From Acidobacteriota bacterium (lineage in GTDB: Bacteria > Acidobacteriota > Thermoanaerobaculia > Multivoradales > JAHEKO01), in assembly GCA_029862975.1 (NCBI GenBank), contig JAOTWP010000037.1:1-33205 (forward strand): a stretch of DNA of 33,205 nt. The letters are read 5' to 3'. A model generated the notes under the pieces. The model was not told the origin of the DNA and made no database searches. It saw only the letters and a program-made list of their open reading frames with translations. Within the stretch, counting starts at the first letter, position 1, and each line of letters begins with the position of its first letter. Below are positions 1-8,262 of this stretch, piece after piece. The position numbers and the translations under genes are program-made.

Positions 1-272
1 CTCGACGGCCCAGGTTCGCGGCCAGGAAATGAGTAGCCTGTCACCGAGTCTCCTGCACCGAGTCTCCCGAGGCCATCGCCGACATGCGCCCCTCCGCCCA
101 CGGCGAGCGCCTCGAGCTCATGGACCTGATCGCCGTCAAGGAGTGCACCGACACCCGCTTCCTCCCCGAGCGCTTCGCCGAGCTCGACGGCGCCACGCTG
201 AACCGGCGCATCGCAGAGCTCCGGCGCCTGCTGGGCGAGTAGGCGAAGACAGCGGCCCGGAGCGGCCGTCAA
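1..272. repeat. Direct repeat copy 1 (hairpin arm plus gene remnant)
   Basis: Positions 1-272 match 1295-1472. The shared parts are a hairpin arm (about 27-53), the spacer before it, and the 3' end of a small reading frame. Copy 2 lacks the stretch corresponding to roughly 64-148 here. The window begins inside the element, so its left arm is not seen. The two copies bracket the lipoprotein gene, so this looks like a segmental duplication or two insertions of one element. Confidence 0.8.
84..242 (+). pseudogene. 52-aa C-terminal-like protein remnant
   Basis: An ATG at 84 opens 52 codons ending in TAG (240-242). The product is charged and ends in a leucine/arginine helix (AELRRLLGE). The same C-terminal 29 codons or so recur at 1350-1441 without the upstream part, which suggests both are tails of one longer, lost gene. 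There is no clear ribosome binding site. The family is not recognised, and it could be the end of a mobile-element protein. It is called a remnant because a hairpin repeat replaces whatever lay upstream. Confidence 0.4.
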
Positions 273-299
273 TGGCCCGCGACCGCCTGCCTAAAGCAC

Positions 300-377
300 G
301 GCTAACCCGCGGACGGGGCCCGGGCGCGGGGCTTGCGCAAGAAAGGACCGTGACGGCACCGACCGTCGGGTTCAGCC
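300..377 (-). repeat. Imperfect inverted repeat after the lipoprotein gene
   Basis: On the minus strand GGCTGAACCCG is matched about 60 nt later by CGGGTTAGCC, starting 13 bp after the lipoprotein stop codon. Both ends resemble the RYYYAAC/GTTRRRY ends of integron attC sites but neither fits exactly. It may be a degraded attC site, a transcription-termination hairpin, or coincidence in GC-rich DNA. Confidence 0.28.
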
Positions 378-389
378 GGTAGTCATGTG

Positions 390-1097
390 TCATCGGCCGC
401 CACCAAGGAAGGCGACCGCCTCGCCGCCGATGGCCTCGAGAGCGCGCCCTTCTGCGGAGGCGATGGCTTTCGCGATGGTCTCCGAGAAGTCGATGTCGTC
501 GGGGGCCCGAGATGCCAGAACCTCCTCGACCCGTCGAGTCGTGAACGGCACAAGCCCCGTGCGGACGTCGAGCAGAACAGCTTCAACCGAACATAGCGCC
601 CGCACTTCGTCTTTCCCGAGCGTGCGGTACTTCGTGAACGTGCGTACGTTCGTGTCGTAGACGAGTAGAAGATCGGCCCGGTAACGCGCTGCCGCTTCGC
701 GCAGGAATGGCACGGTCTTCTTCTCTGGGATGAGTAGTTTCGGCAGTTCTCCCGCGAATGTCACGGCCGAGGCAGACCGAAGCCGGCTCAAGAGCGCTGC
801 GACCGTTGCCTCTTCGGCCTTCGCGTGTTCCTCAGACCAGTACCTGGTGGTGCCGAGCTTGAGGACGGCCAAGCGGTTGCTGCTTGCCACAGTCACAGGG
901 GAAGCCAAGATCCTGGCGATCTCAGCATCGGAAAGGACGATGGCGTCCCCCTTGAACAACGATGCCTCGCCATCTCCATCCTGCTCGTATCGATCCAGGA
1001 CGTTGTATTGACCCGCCAAAGAAGGCTCCTTCTTGACAGCACATCCCAGCGCGCTCGCGACCACGATGAAGGCGAGAAAAGCTCGGGACGTAGTCAT
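390..1097 (-). CDS. Uncharacterised lipoprotein
   Basis: This encodes 235 aa. The N-terminus has a positive start, a hydrophobic core (FLAFIVVASA) and a lipobox ending ALGC (Cys19), so it is probably lipidated and anchored in the cell envelope. The rest is a soluble alpha/beta-looking domain with no motif I recognise. A central strand-rich part (RADLLLVYDTN, VEAVLLDVRTG) resembles the repeated strands of small envelope lipoproteins of unknown function. The start at 1097 is chosen because GGGGAGG lies six bases upstream. The frame stays open to 1286, but that extension runs through repeat DNA and is not credible. The gene stands alone on the minus strand between two copies of a duplicated segment, with a 132-bp repeat just upstream. 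Confidence 0.75.
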   Translation of the reverse strand: MTTSRAFLAFIVVASALGCAVKKEPSLAGQYNVLDRYEQDGDGEASLFKGDAIVLSDAEIARILASPVTVASSNRLAVLKLGTTRYWSEEHAKAEEATVAALLSRLRSASAVTFAGELPKLLIPEKKTVPFLREAAARYRADLLLVYDTNVRTFTKYRTLGKDEVRALCSVEAVLLDVRTGLVPFTTRRVEEVLASRAPDDIDFSETIAKAIASAEGRALEAIGGEAVAFLGGGR

Positions 1098-1130
1098 CGA
1101 ATGCCTCCCCATGGGCGGCCCTGTACACAT

Positions 1131-1262
1131 AACTAGAATTCTACAGCAAGCACGCTTGATCAGCAGGGTGAAGGCCCGGCAGGGTAACGCGACGGGGCAC
1201 AGCAGGCGTCTGGTGGTAAGTCCCTCCAAGCTCGAGAGTTGGACGGCAGAGCCCCGGCTGCG
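1131..1262. repeat. 132-bp direct repeat, copy A
   Basis: This aligns without gaps to 2731-2862, exactly 1600 bp away, at roughly 80% identity. Read on the minus strand it begins near GTCCAACTCTCGAGCTTGG, which fits an RYYYAAC-type end, and finishes with CTGTAGAATTCTAG. It lies just upstream of the lipoprotein gene, where the TAGAAT could serve as a -10 element. Only partial internal pairing is seen (GCTTG with CAAGC). Its nature is unknown; a cassette-associated site is possible. Confidence 0.8.
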
Positions 1263-1347
1263 GAAACTCGGTGACAGGATACTCATTTCGAGAGCTCGAC
1301 GGCCCAGGTTCGCGGCCAGGAAATGAGTAGCCTGTCACCGAGTTTCC
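1262..1347. repeat. REP-like inverted repeat pair
   Basis: The left arm (1262-1289), containing AACTCGGTGACAGGATACTC, is mirrored by the right arm (1319-1347), containing GAGTAGCCTGTCACCGAGTT, around a 29-bp spacer. Related arms occur at the window start, at 4847-4960 and at 24704-24767. The long palindrome next to gene fragments resembles REP/REPIN sequences or the hairpin ends of Y1-transposase elements. No transposase is encoded here. Confidence 0.85.
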
Positions 1348-1472
1348 CGACACCCGCTTCCCCCCCGAGCGCTTCGCCAAGCTCGACGGCGCCACGCTGA
1401 ACCGGCGCATCGCAGAGCTCCGGCGCCTGCTGGGCGAGTAGGCGACGACGGCGGCCCAGAGCGGCCGGCAAT
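1295..1472. repeat. Direct repeat copy 2, internally deleted
   Basis: Second copy of the segment at 1-272, including the spacer of the hairpin and the last 29 codons or so of the remnant reading frame (stop at 1439-1441). About 85 bp present in copy 1 are missing at position 1350. The rest of 1098-1550 holds repeat A, the hairpin arms and no gene. Confidence 0.75.
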
Positions 1473-1550
1473 CGCCGCCGTCCGCCCGCCTGCAGCGCCG
1501 GTTCAGCGGCGCCGCGCAGCGCCGCTCGCCGCATGCTGCTGCCATTCCGG

Positions 1551-2498
1551 TCATCGTGGCCAGAGAATGAACATGTAAACACCATACACGGTAAGCAAAG
1601 CGGCACCTTCGAGGCGGTGGAGCAAACGTCCCGTGTAGAGCAGAGGGATCACGAGTACCGTCAAACCAATCATCACGGCATAATCCAACATCGACACTCC
1701 GGGCGCCCGCAGCGGCGACACGATGGACGCCACTCCCAGGATTGCAAGAATGTTGAAGATGTTGGACCCGACGACGTTCCCGACGGCGATGTCAGGCTGC
1801 TTGCGGACAGCCGCGACCACGGACGTTGCAAGCTCCGGCATGCTGGTTCCGGCAGCCACGATTGTGAGACCGATCACGGCCTCGCTGACGCCGAGAACCC
1901 TGGCCAGGGCGATCGAATTCTTGACGAGCAGGCTTGCCCCGAGCACGAGAAGTCCAACTCCTGCCACGATAAAGGCGATGTCCATACCCCAGTGCCGAGA
2001 GACCCCTGCCATCGGAACGCCGACGGCATTCTCAGCGCCTCCTCTTCCCTGCCCGCGCGCAAGCACGATATTCATTGACGTGTAGGCGAGAATTCCCGCA
2101 ACCAGCAGGAATCCCTCGAAACGTCCAAGGGTGTGATTCAAAAGAAGGAATGGCAGCAGCAGAGCTGCCGCCGCGGCAATCGGTGCATCGATCTTGATGA
2201 CTTGCCGATGAACTGGGATTGGGCACACCAACGCTGCAAGCCCGAGAATGACTCCGATGTTGAAGGAGTTCGAGCCGACGACGTTACCGACCGCGATGTC
2301 ACCCTGCTGGGACAAGGCCGCCTTGACGCTTGCAAACAGCTCTGGAGAGCTGGTTCCGAACGCAACGATGGTGAGGCCCACCAGCAGTGGACTGAGGCCG
2401 GATCGGAGCGCCAGCGATGCGCTGCCCCGCACGAGCCCCTCGGCACCAATGAAGAGAAGGAAAAAAGCCAAGCCAATTAGGGCAAGATTCGCGCTCAT
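1551..2498 (-). CDS. Calcium/sodium antiporter (CaCA family)
   Basis: A 315-aa inner-membrane cation antiporter of the Na_Ca_ex type (YrbG-like), which would exchange Na+ or H+ for Ca2+. The diagnostic inverted topological repeats are both present. Alpha-1 has GLTIVAFGTSSPEL (about residues 41-54) with GNVVGSN following (71-77). Alpha-2 has GLTIVAAGTSMPEL (about 210-223) with GNVVGSN (240-246). The ion-coordinating acidic residue of each GTSxPE motif is intact. About ten hydrophobic segments fill the protein and the length is normal for the family. The start at 2498 gives the usual short N-terminus before the first membrane helix. No strong Shine-Dalgarno is visible, and the frame is open upstream into an attC-like element. 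It is a single gene on the minus strand in a cassette-like setting. Confidence 0.9.
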   Translation of the reverse strand: MSANLALIGLAFFLLFIGAEGLVRGSASLALRSGLSPLLVGLTIVAFGTSSPELFASVKAALSQQGDIAVGNVVGSNSFNIGVILGLAALVCPIPVHRQVIKIDAPIAAAAALLLPFLLLNHTLGRFEGFLLVAGILAYTSMNIVLARGQGRGGAENAVGVPMAGVSRHWGMDIAFIVAGVGLLVLGASLLVKNSIALARVLGVSEAVIGLTIVAAGTSMPELATSVVAAVRKQPDIAVGNVVGSNIFNILAILGVASIVSPLRAPGVSMLDYAVMIGLTVLVIPLLYTGRLLHRLEGAALLTVYGVYMFILWPR

Positions 2499-2513
2499 GA
2501 GAGTACTCGACAG

Positions 2514-2630
2514 GCCGAACGACTGAGCTGAGCAGCCGGGCCAGCTGGGGAAAGCAACTCGCCGGCTGCAGGCCGGCAATGAGCAATGCACTCTACAGCT
2601 GTTCCGGTCCGCTTCAACGACCTGTTAGGC
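2514..2630 (-). repeat. attC-like recombination site
   Basis: Read on the minus strand, the element starts GCCTAACAGGTCGTTGAAGC and ends CTCAGCTCAGTCGTTCGGC. The outer boxes pair at six of seven positions (GCCTAAC with GTTCGGC), and inner boxes pair with an unpaired base (GTTGAAGC with GCTCAGC), continuing into CCGG/CCGG. This order of R'', L'', L', R' boxes and the 117-bp length fit an integron attC. The terminal box deviates from GTTRRRY at one position. It sits 15 bp before the antiporter start, so in an array it would belong to the preceding cassette. Confidence 0.55.
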
Positions 2631-2730
2631 GCAGGCCTGCTCGTGGTCTCCATTGTGGATTGTCTTTCATTAGATCGGTCTGGCGCAGCGCCTGATCCAG
2701 GCGACGGTCCTGTCTCAGTCATTGCCGGCC

Positions 2731-2862
2731 AAGTAGGATTCTACAGAAGGCACGCCTGATTACCAGAGTGGCAGCCCGGCGGGGCAACACGACAGGGCAC
2801 GGCGGGCGTCTGGTCGCAAGTGCATCCAAGCTCGAGAGTTAGGCGGCAGAGTCCCGACTGCG
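2731..2862. repeat. 132-bp direct repeat, copy B
   Basis: Partner of 1131-1262. On the minus strand it begins GCCTAACTCTCGAGCTTGG, a perfect RYYYAAC box, and follows 40 bp after the recombinase remnant. It retains CTGTAGAATCCTA at the far end. The remaining sequence between 2631 and 2730 shows no gene. Confidence 0.8.
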
Positions 2863-2901
2863 GGCCTGAGTCATGCGGCGCCGGTTCGCTGGATCACGCG
2901 G

Positions 2902-3009
2902 TCACCAGGTCGAGTCCTCCAGGCGGTGGAGTGGGCTCCGGACCGCGAGGCCGCCGCGGTCGAGGACGTAGGTGTAGATCATGGTCGTGCTCGCGTCGCG
3001 GCGGAGAAC
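2902..3009 (-). pseudogene. C-terminal fragment of an integron-type tyrosine recombinase
   Basis: The minus strand reads 35 codons to a TGA at 2902-2904. They contain ASTTMIYTYVLDRGG followed by VRSPLHRLED. This is the hallmark C-terminus of IntI-like integrases (STTMIYTHV...RGG...VRSP), in which the Tyr of MIYT is the DNA-attacking nucleophile. The rest of the enzyme is absent. Immediately upstream, in another frame, is the stop codon of the serine hydrolase gene, so the integrase was cut at that point. It supports a former integron or phage-like integration locus next to the attC-like site. A general phage integrase is the alternative reading. Confidence 0.65.
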
Positions 3010-3014
3010 GCCTC

Positions 3015-4214
3015 CTAGTCGCGAGTCATCCACTCCCTATTTCGTAGCGCGCTCAGGATCTTGGGCACGGTCCTGAATGGCACGGCGCCGGCAGTTGCCT
3101 CGTCCACGCTGCCGGCAAGCAGGAGATCCAACTCCGGGCAGAAGAACAACCAGCAGCCCGTAGAGCCCGTGTGACCCAGCACGGCTGGCATGGGAGCCGC
3201 CGGAGTGAAGAGCCGAGGCAGCCGAAAGCGCATCACTCCCGTCCCGTACTCGACGGGCCAACCAGGGGAGCGCAGCGCCGCCCGATCCAGCGGAAAGCCG
3301 AACCGGTGCCAACTGCTGAGCATGCTGCCGAGCGTCTCGGGAGTCCGGAACACCTCGCCCCGCATCAGGCCACGCAAGAAGGCGATCATGTCGGCCGCAG
3401 TGCTGTAGATGCCCCTGACCGACTCGATCAGCAGAGGAATCTTCAGTGGTTTGCCTCCTGCGCGGAGGACCATCGGGTCCCGCACCGGGGCCACGGGCCG
3501 GCTGAGACCGGGGAAGTAGGTATGTTGCAGCCCCAAGGGCTCGTGCAGCATCCGTTCATGGACCTCGTTCAACTGCCGGCCTGTCACGGCTTCGATGATC
3601 GCGATGCCCAGCATGAAGTTGGTATCCGAGTAACGCGCCTTCGGACGCCTCCTGGAGAGATCTTGGGGCGGGAAATGCGGCTCGAGATTGTCGCGCAAAT
3701 GAGCCGCCAACTCCTCGATGGAAAGCGCCCTGTCGCCGTCCAGGAGAATGCCCGCGAAGAGGCTGCGACCGCCCTTCGGGTAGTCCTCCAGCCAATCAGC
3801 GAGCCCGGATGTATGGGTCAGCAGATGCCTGACCGTGACCTTCTCGGAATAGTCGGACCCGCGATATCGGTGCAATCCACGAGTGATGGATGTCGAGAGG
3901 TAGGCGCTGATCGGCTCATCGAGATCAAGCTCGCCGGCCTCGCTCAGCAACATTGCGATGGTCGCGTTGTAGAGCTTGTCGATGCTGGCGATGAAGAAAG
4001 GGGTATCCTCGACGACTCGATCACCGGAGCCGGTCTCGCCCCGAGTGCCGACCCAGCGAAACTCTCCATCGCCGCTCTCGACCGCCACTACTGCTTGGGC
4101 TATCGGCTTCCGACGAGTGATTCCGCGCAGAAGACCTTCCAGCCTCACCGCGGTCACGTCTGCCTTGCCGGATGTGTCCCGAGTCTTGTGGGATGCGAGC
4201 GGCGTAGCCTCCAA
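3015..4214 (-). CDS. Beta-lactamase-fold serine hydrolase
   Basis: A 399-aa member of the beta-lactamase/penicillin-binding-protein-like family (PF00144, class C fold), which includes D-Ala-D-Ala carboxypeptidases, esterases and amidases. The catalytic SxxK is S77-I-D-K80, the second motif is Y195-S-D in ARYSDTNF, and the third (KTG equivalent) is H348-T-G in LGHTGSTG. HLLTHTSGL (about 130-138) is also typical of the family. No signal peptide is visible, so it may be cytoplasmic or have a misassigned start. The first codon here is TTG at 4214, directly after an in-frame stop; a GTG 19 codons later is an alternative. The substrate cannot be told from sequence and antibiotic resistance should not be assumed. 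It ends beside the integrase remnant. Confidence 0.85.
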   Translation of the reverse strand: MEATPLASHKTRDTSGKADVTAVRLEGLLRGITRRKPIAQAVVAVESGDGEFRWVGTRGETGSGDRVVEDTPFFIASIDKLYNATIAMLLSEAGELDLDEPISAYLSTSITRGLHRYRGSDYSEKVTVRHLLTHTSGLADWLEDYPKGGRSLFAGILLDGDRALSIEELAAHLRDNLEPHFPPQDLSRRRPKARYSDTNFMLGIAIIEAVTGRQLNEVHERMLHEPLGLQHTYFPGLSRPVAPVRDPMVLRAGGKPLKIPLLIESVRGIYSTAADMIAFLRGLMRGEVFRTPETLGSMLSSWHRFGFPLDRAALRSPGWPVEYGTGVMRFRLPRLFTPAAPMPAVLGHTGSTGCWLFFCPELDLLLAGSVDEATAGAVPFRTVPKILSALRNREWMTRD

Positions 4215-4402
4215 GTGATCGATTGATCCATTCTACTTACGGTAGATCGCTAGGTCCTTCAGATCCCCAGGACCAGATCGTCAAGTCGGTGATCTTCTAG
4301 CCGGAGGCGGCCGGGCTGGCGCCTCTGCTCATCGCCCGAGGCACATCGCCGATCTCGACGCGCCGGCGCAGGCCATCGGGGCGACGCTCAGCCGGCCGGA
4401 GT

Positions 4403-4816
4403 TCATGCCCAGCCCAACTGTTTCAACGAGTGGACGTCGTTCCAGATCTTGGTCATGTGGCCAATCCGCTCGCCGTCGAACTCCATGACGTAGACATAGT
4501 CGGCGGCGACGCTCTTGCCCGTCGGCGGGTCGACCGGACCGGGACCGGTCTGGGTACCCTTGAAGACGGCGAAGGCGCTAACGGCGGCGTTCTCCTCGTC
4601 GGTGGAGAAGGCCTTCAACTCATAGCGGCCGTCAGGGATCGGGCCGAACAGGTCGCGCATCCAGTCGGCGTAGCCTTCCAGAGAGGTGATCTCGGCCAGG
4701 GCGTCGGCCTGGCAGGAAAAGCTGGCGTCGGCGTTGCAGTACTGGGCGCAGCCGGCCCAGCCCTTGCCGGTCTCGCATGCTTCGAAGAAGGCGCGGGCGG
4801 TTTCGGTGATGCTCAT
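4403..4816 (-). CDS. SnoaL/NTF2-like small protein
   Basis: A 137-aa protein whose pattern fits the SnoaL/NTF2-like fold: an N-terminal helix (TARAFFEACETGKGW), a Cys-rich loop, and a C-terminal set of strands (VAADYVYVMEFDGERIGHM) leading to IWND. Proteins with this cone-shaped fold serve as small cyclases, isomerases or ligand-binding domains, and many small-molecule functions are possible. The ending in FDGERIGHMTKIWND is the common SnoaL closing strand. AGAGGAG upstream supports the ATG at 4816. It is isolated on the minus strand. The 188 bp between it and the serine hydrolase contain no evident gene. Confidence 0.75.
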   Translation of the reverse strand: MSITETARAFFEACETGKGWAGCAQYCNADASFSCQADALAEITSLEGYADWMRDLFGPIPDGRYELKAFSTDEENAAVSAFAVFKGTQTGPGPVDPPTGKSVAADYVYVMEFDGERIGHMTKIWNDVHSLKQLGWA

Positions 4817-4846
4817 TTCGGGTCTCCTCTGGTGTTCTTAGGTTCC

Positions 4847-4960
4847 GGGAAACTCGGTGACAGGATACTCATTCCCTAGCCGCGAGCCTGGCCCGTCGAG
4901 GTTTCGAAATGAGTATCCTGTCACCGAGTTTCCCCCGAGTATCCTGTCACCGAGTTTCCC
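4847..4960. repeat. REP-like inverted repeat with an extra third arm
   Basis: The left arm (4847-4873), containing AACTCGGTGACAGGATACTC, pairs perfectly with the right arm (4908-4934) across a 34-bp spacer. A second right arm follows at once (4937-4960). The arms match those at 1262-1347. The last arm abuts a truncated antitoxin gene, as if the element replaced the remainder of that gene. Confidence 0.9.
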
Positions 4961-5019
4961 TTCTCGCCCTCATCGTCGACCAAGAACTGAACACCGCGCA
5001 CGGCTGACTCCTTCGGCAT
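4961..5019 (-). pseudogene. Truncated antitoxin N-terminus
   Basis: An ATG at 5019 (minus strand) begins [20 protein letters not shown], then runs straight into the hairpin arm. The opening resembles the first strand of small antitoxins whose N-termini read roughly VRGVQFVVDExGEKVAVLIDL, known from toxin-antitoxin pairs. Only 20 codons remain and no toxin gene follows. A TATACT box lies 10 bases upstream, as in leaderless antitoxin promoters. The family assignment rests on a short stretch. Confidence 0.45.
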
Positions 5020-5034
5020 GTCTTGTCTAGTATA
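5004..5034. promoter_or_regulatory. Possible bidirectional promoter upstream of argG
   Basis: On the plus strand CTGACT (5004-5009) and TAGTAT (5028-5033) are spaced by 18 bp, facing argG. On the minus strand TATACT (5029-5034) faces the antitoxin remnant. The two -10-like boxes overlap around GTATAC. The argG leader would then be about 150 nt. The plus-strand -35 match is weak. Confidence 0.35.
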
Positions 5035-5191
5035 CCGCCTGGTACTCTTCGCGGTGCCTGACCAACTGGAATGCCACAGGACGCCTCGCCGGCCAGGGGC
5101 GCGCGGCGAGTGGCCCCCTCGGCGGCAGTCGCGTATCCTCACCGGCGCAAGCCGCCCCGGCGATCCTCCGGGCCGGCGGCGGGAGGAGCTC

Positions 5192-6414
<1,223 letters not shown>

Positions 6415-6418
<4 letters not shown>

Positions 6419-7764
6419 GCCGGCTCTGGGACAAGGGGGAGGCGCTCGACGCGGCGGTCGCGCGTTTGACCGTCGGTCGGGATCCGGAGCTCGATCTTCG
6501 GCTGGTGCCCTACGACGCCTTGGCGAGTGCGGCTCACGGAAAGATGCTGGTGAGGATAGGCATTCTCACGGACGAGGAGGCGGCGGACCTGCTCGACGAG
6601 CTGAAGGGCATCGCAGAGGACGCGGCGGCCGGCCGGTTCGCGATCGACCCCGCGGACGAGGACGGGCACACGGCGATCGAGAACCGGCTCACCTCGCGGC
6701 TCGGCGACGCCGGCCGCAAGATCCACACCGGCCGCAGCCGCAACGACCAGGTGATCGCGGCGCTGCGGCTCTGGGGGCGCGCGGCTCTGCTCGACTTCAC
6801 CGAGCAACTTCTCGCCGTCGTCGCAGTCCTTTCCGATCTCGCCTCCGAGCACGCCGCGACCAGCGTCCCCGGCTACACCCACGGCCGGCAGGCAATGACG
6901 ACCACCCTCGGGCACTACTTCGCCGCCTTCGCCGAGTCCCTTCTCGACCACCTGCCGTGGATCGACGCCGCCTGGAAGCACCTCGACCGCTCCCCGCTCG
7001 GCAGCGCCTCGGGCTACGGCGTCGCGCTGCCCCTCGACCGCGAGTACGTGGCCGAGCTGCTCGGCTTCGACCGGGTCCAGAGCAACACGCTGGCGGTCCA
7101 GAACGACCGGGGCCGCACGGAGGCGATGGTCCTCGGGGTCGTCGCGGCGGCCGTCACCGATCTCGGACGGCTGGCCCGCGATCTCATCTCCTACTCGTCG
7201 GAGGAGATGGGCTTCGTGAGGCTCGCCGTGGAGACGACGACCGGCTCGAGCATCATGCCCCAGAAGCGCAACCCCGACCCCCTCGAGATCGTGCGCGCCG
7301 CCGCCGTCCGCTGCCGCCACCTCGTGGCGCAGATCGGCGATACCTACGGCGGCGTCGGCGCCGGCTACCACCGCGACCTCCAGCTCACCAAGGAGCCCTT
7401 CCTCGAAGGAATGATCCTCGCCACCGACTGCTGCACCGCCATGGCCTCGGTGCTGGCGGCGCTCGAGGTCGACGTCGAGCGCTGCCGCGCCGCCATCGAG
7501 CCGGCCGCCGCGGCCACCGACGCGGTGTACCGCGAGGTCCGGGCGGGCACGCCCTTCCGCGAGGCCTACCGGAAGATCGGCCGCGATCCCCAGGGCGCCT
7601 ATCGCGGCGAACCGGCGGCGAGCTGGCGAGAGCGGACGCATCGCGGAGCCCCCGGCGACCCGAACGGCGGCGGCACCGACCCGCGCCACGCCGCCGGCCT
7701 CGCCTGGCACGACGAGCGACGGGAGAAGCTCGCCGCCGCCTGGGACCGCCTTGTGGCCGGCTGA
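6415..7764 (+). CDS. argH: Argininosuccinate lyase
   Basis: A 449-aa homotetrameric lyase of the fumarase/aspartase superfamily that splits argininosuccinate into arginine and fumarate. The superfamily signature [12 protein letters not shown] (about 277-288) carries the catalytic serine loop. The Thr-His pair of YTHGRQA (T155-H156) is the other active-site element, and [10 protein letters not shown] (104-113) is the ArgH-specific substrate loop. The start is TTG at 6415, overlapping the argG stop as TTGA, with GGGG about ten bases upstream. Such overlap points to translational coupling in an argGH operon. No terminator with a T-run is evident downstream. Confidence 0.96.
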
Positions 7765-8064
7765 CGAGGTCGCGCCCGCCGCGGCGTCTCGCTCGCCGCC
7801 TCGGCGCCGGCGAGGGTCTGCGACCCAAAGGACTCCAGGTAAGGCAGGAAAGGCAACCCCGGGCTTCGAGCCCTGTGCTCGGCTCTTCTTCACTGGATTC
7901 CTGTTCGGCGATCGGGATTCGCGGGCAGGCTCGCTCGTCACGCGACGGTCCTCTCTGCCGTCCGAGGCAATGTTGACCGACAGCCCGTGGTCGTGCCGTC
8001 GGCGCGCCTCGCGGGGGCACCGAACGCGGTAGAATCAGGGTTCGATGACGCGTGAGGTGGAACC
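7765..8064. other. Intergenic region after argH
   Basis: About 300 bp without a supported gene. It contains a small perfect hairpin, GGGCTTCGAGCCC near 7860, without a following T-run. TAGAAT near 8031 could be a -10 box for the next gene, but no -35 at a standard distance is seen. Confidence 0.5.
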
Positions 8065-8262
8065 TTGATCGACATCGGCGACTGGCTCTGGCTCGGCATC
8101 GCGGTCCTGTGGGTCGTGCTGCGGGTGCTGCCCCGCCTCTTCCGGGGCGGAAAGCAGGCGGCCAAGACGCCGGAGCAGCGGCCCGAGCGGCACGCGAAGC
8201 TCGACGCCGCCGAGGCGGAGGGCGGCGACAGCTACGGACCGGGGCCGATCGTCCCCCGCTGA
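8065..8262 (+). CDS. Small single-pass membrane protein
   Basis: This encodes 65 aa. Residues 7-27 (about WLWLGIAVLWVVLRVLPRLF) form a membrane helix, followed by a basic stretch and a hydrophilic, proline-ending tail, so the C-terminus is probably cytoplasmic. The start is TTG at 8065, chosen for GAGGTGG just upstream; no ATG is available in frame. It converges on the glycosyltransferase gene, with about 31 bp of overlap at the 3' ends. No family is recognised. Confidence 0.55.
   Translation: MIDIGDWLWLGIAVLWVVLRVLPRLFRGGKQAAKTPEQRPERHAKLDAAEAEGGDSYGPGPIVPR

Noticed and set aside
1098-1286. 63-residue N-terminal extension of the lipoprotein
   Set aside because: It is translated repeat DNA, and a strong ribosome binding site and lipoprotein signal peptide mark the start at 1097.
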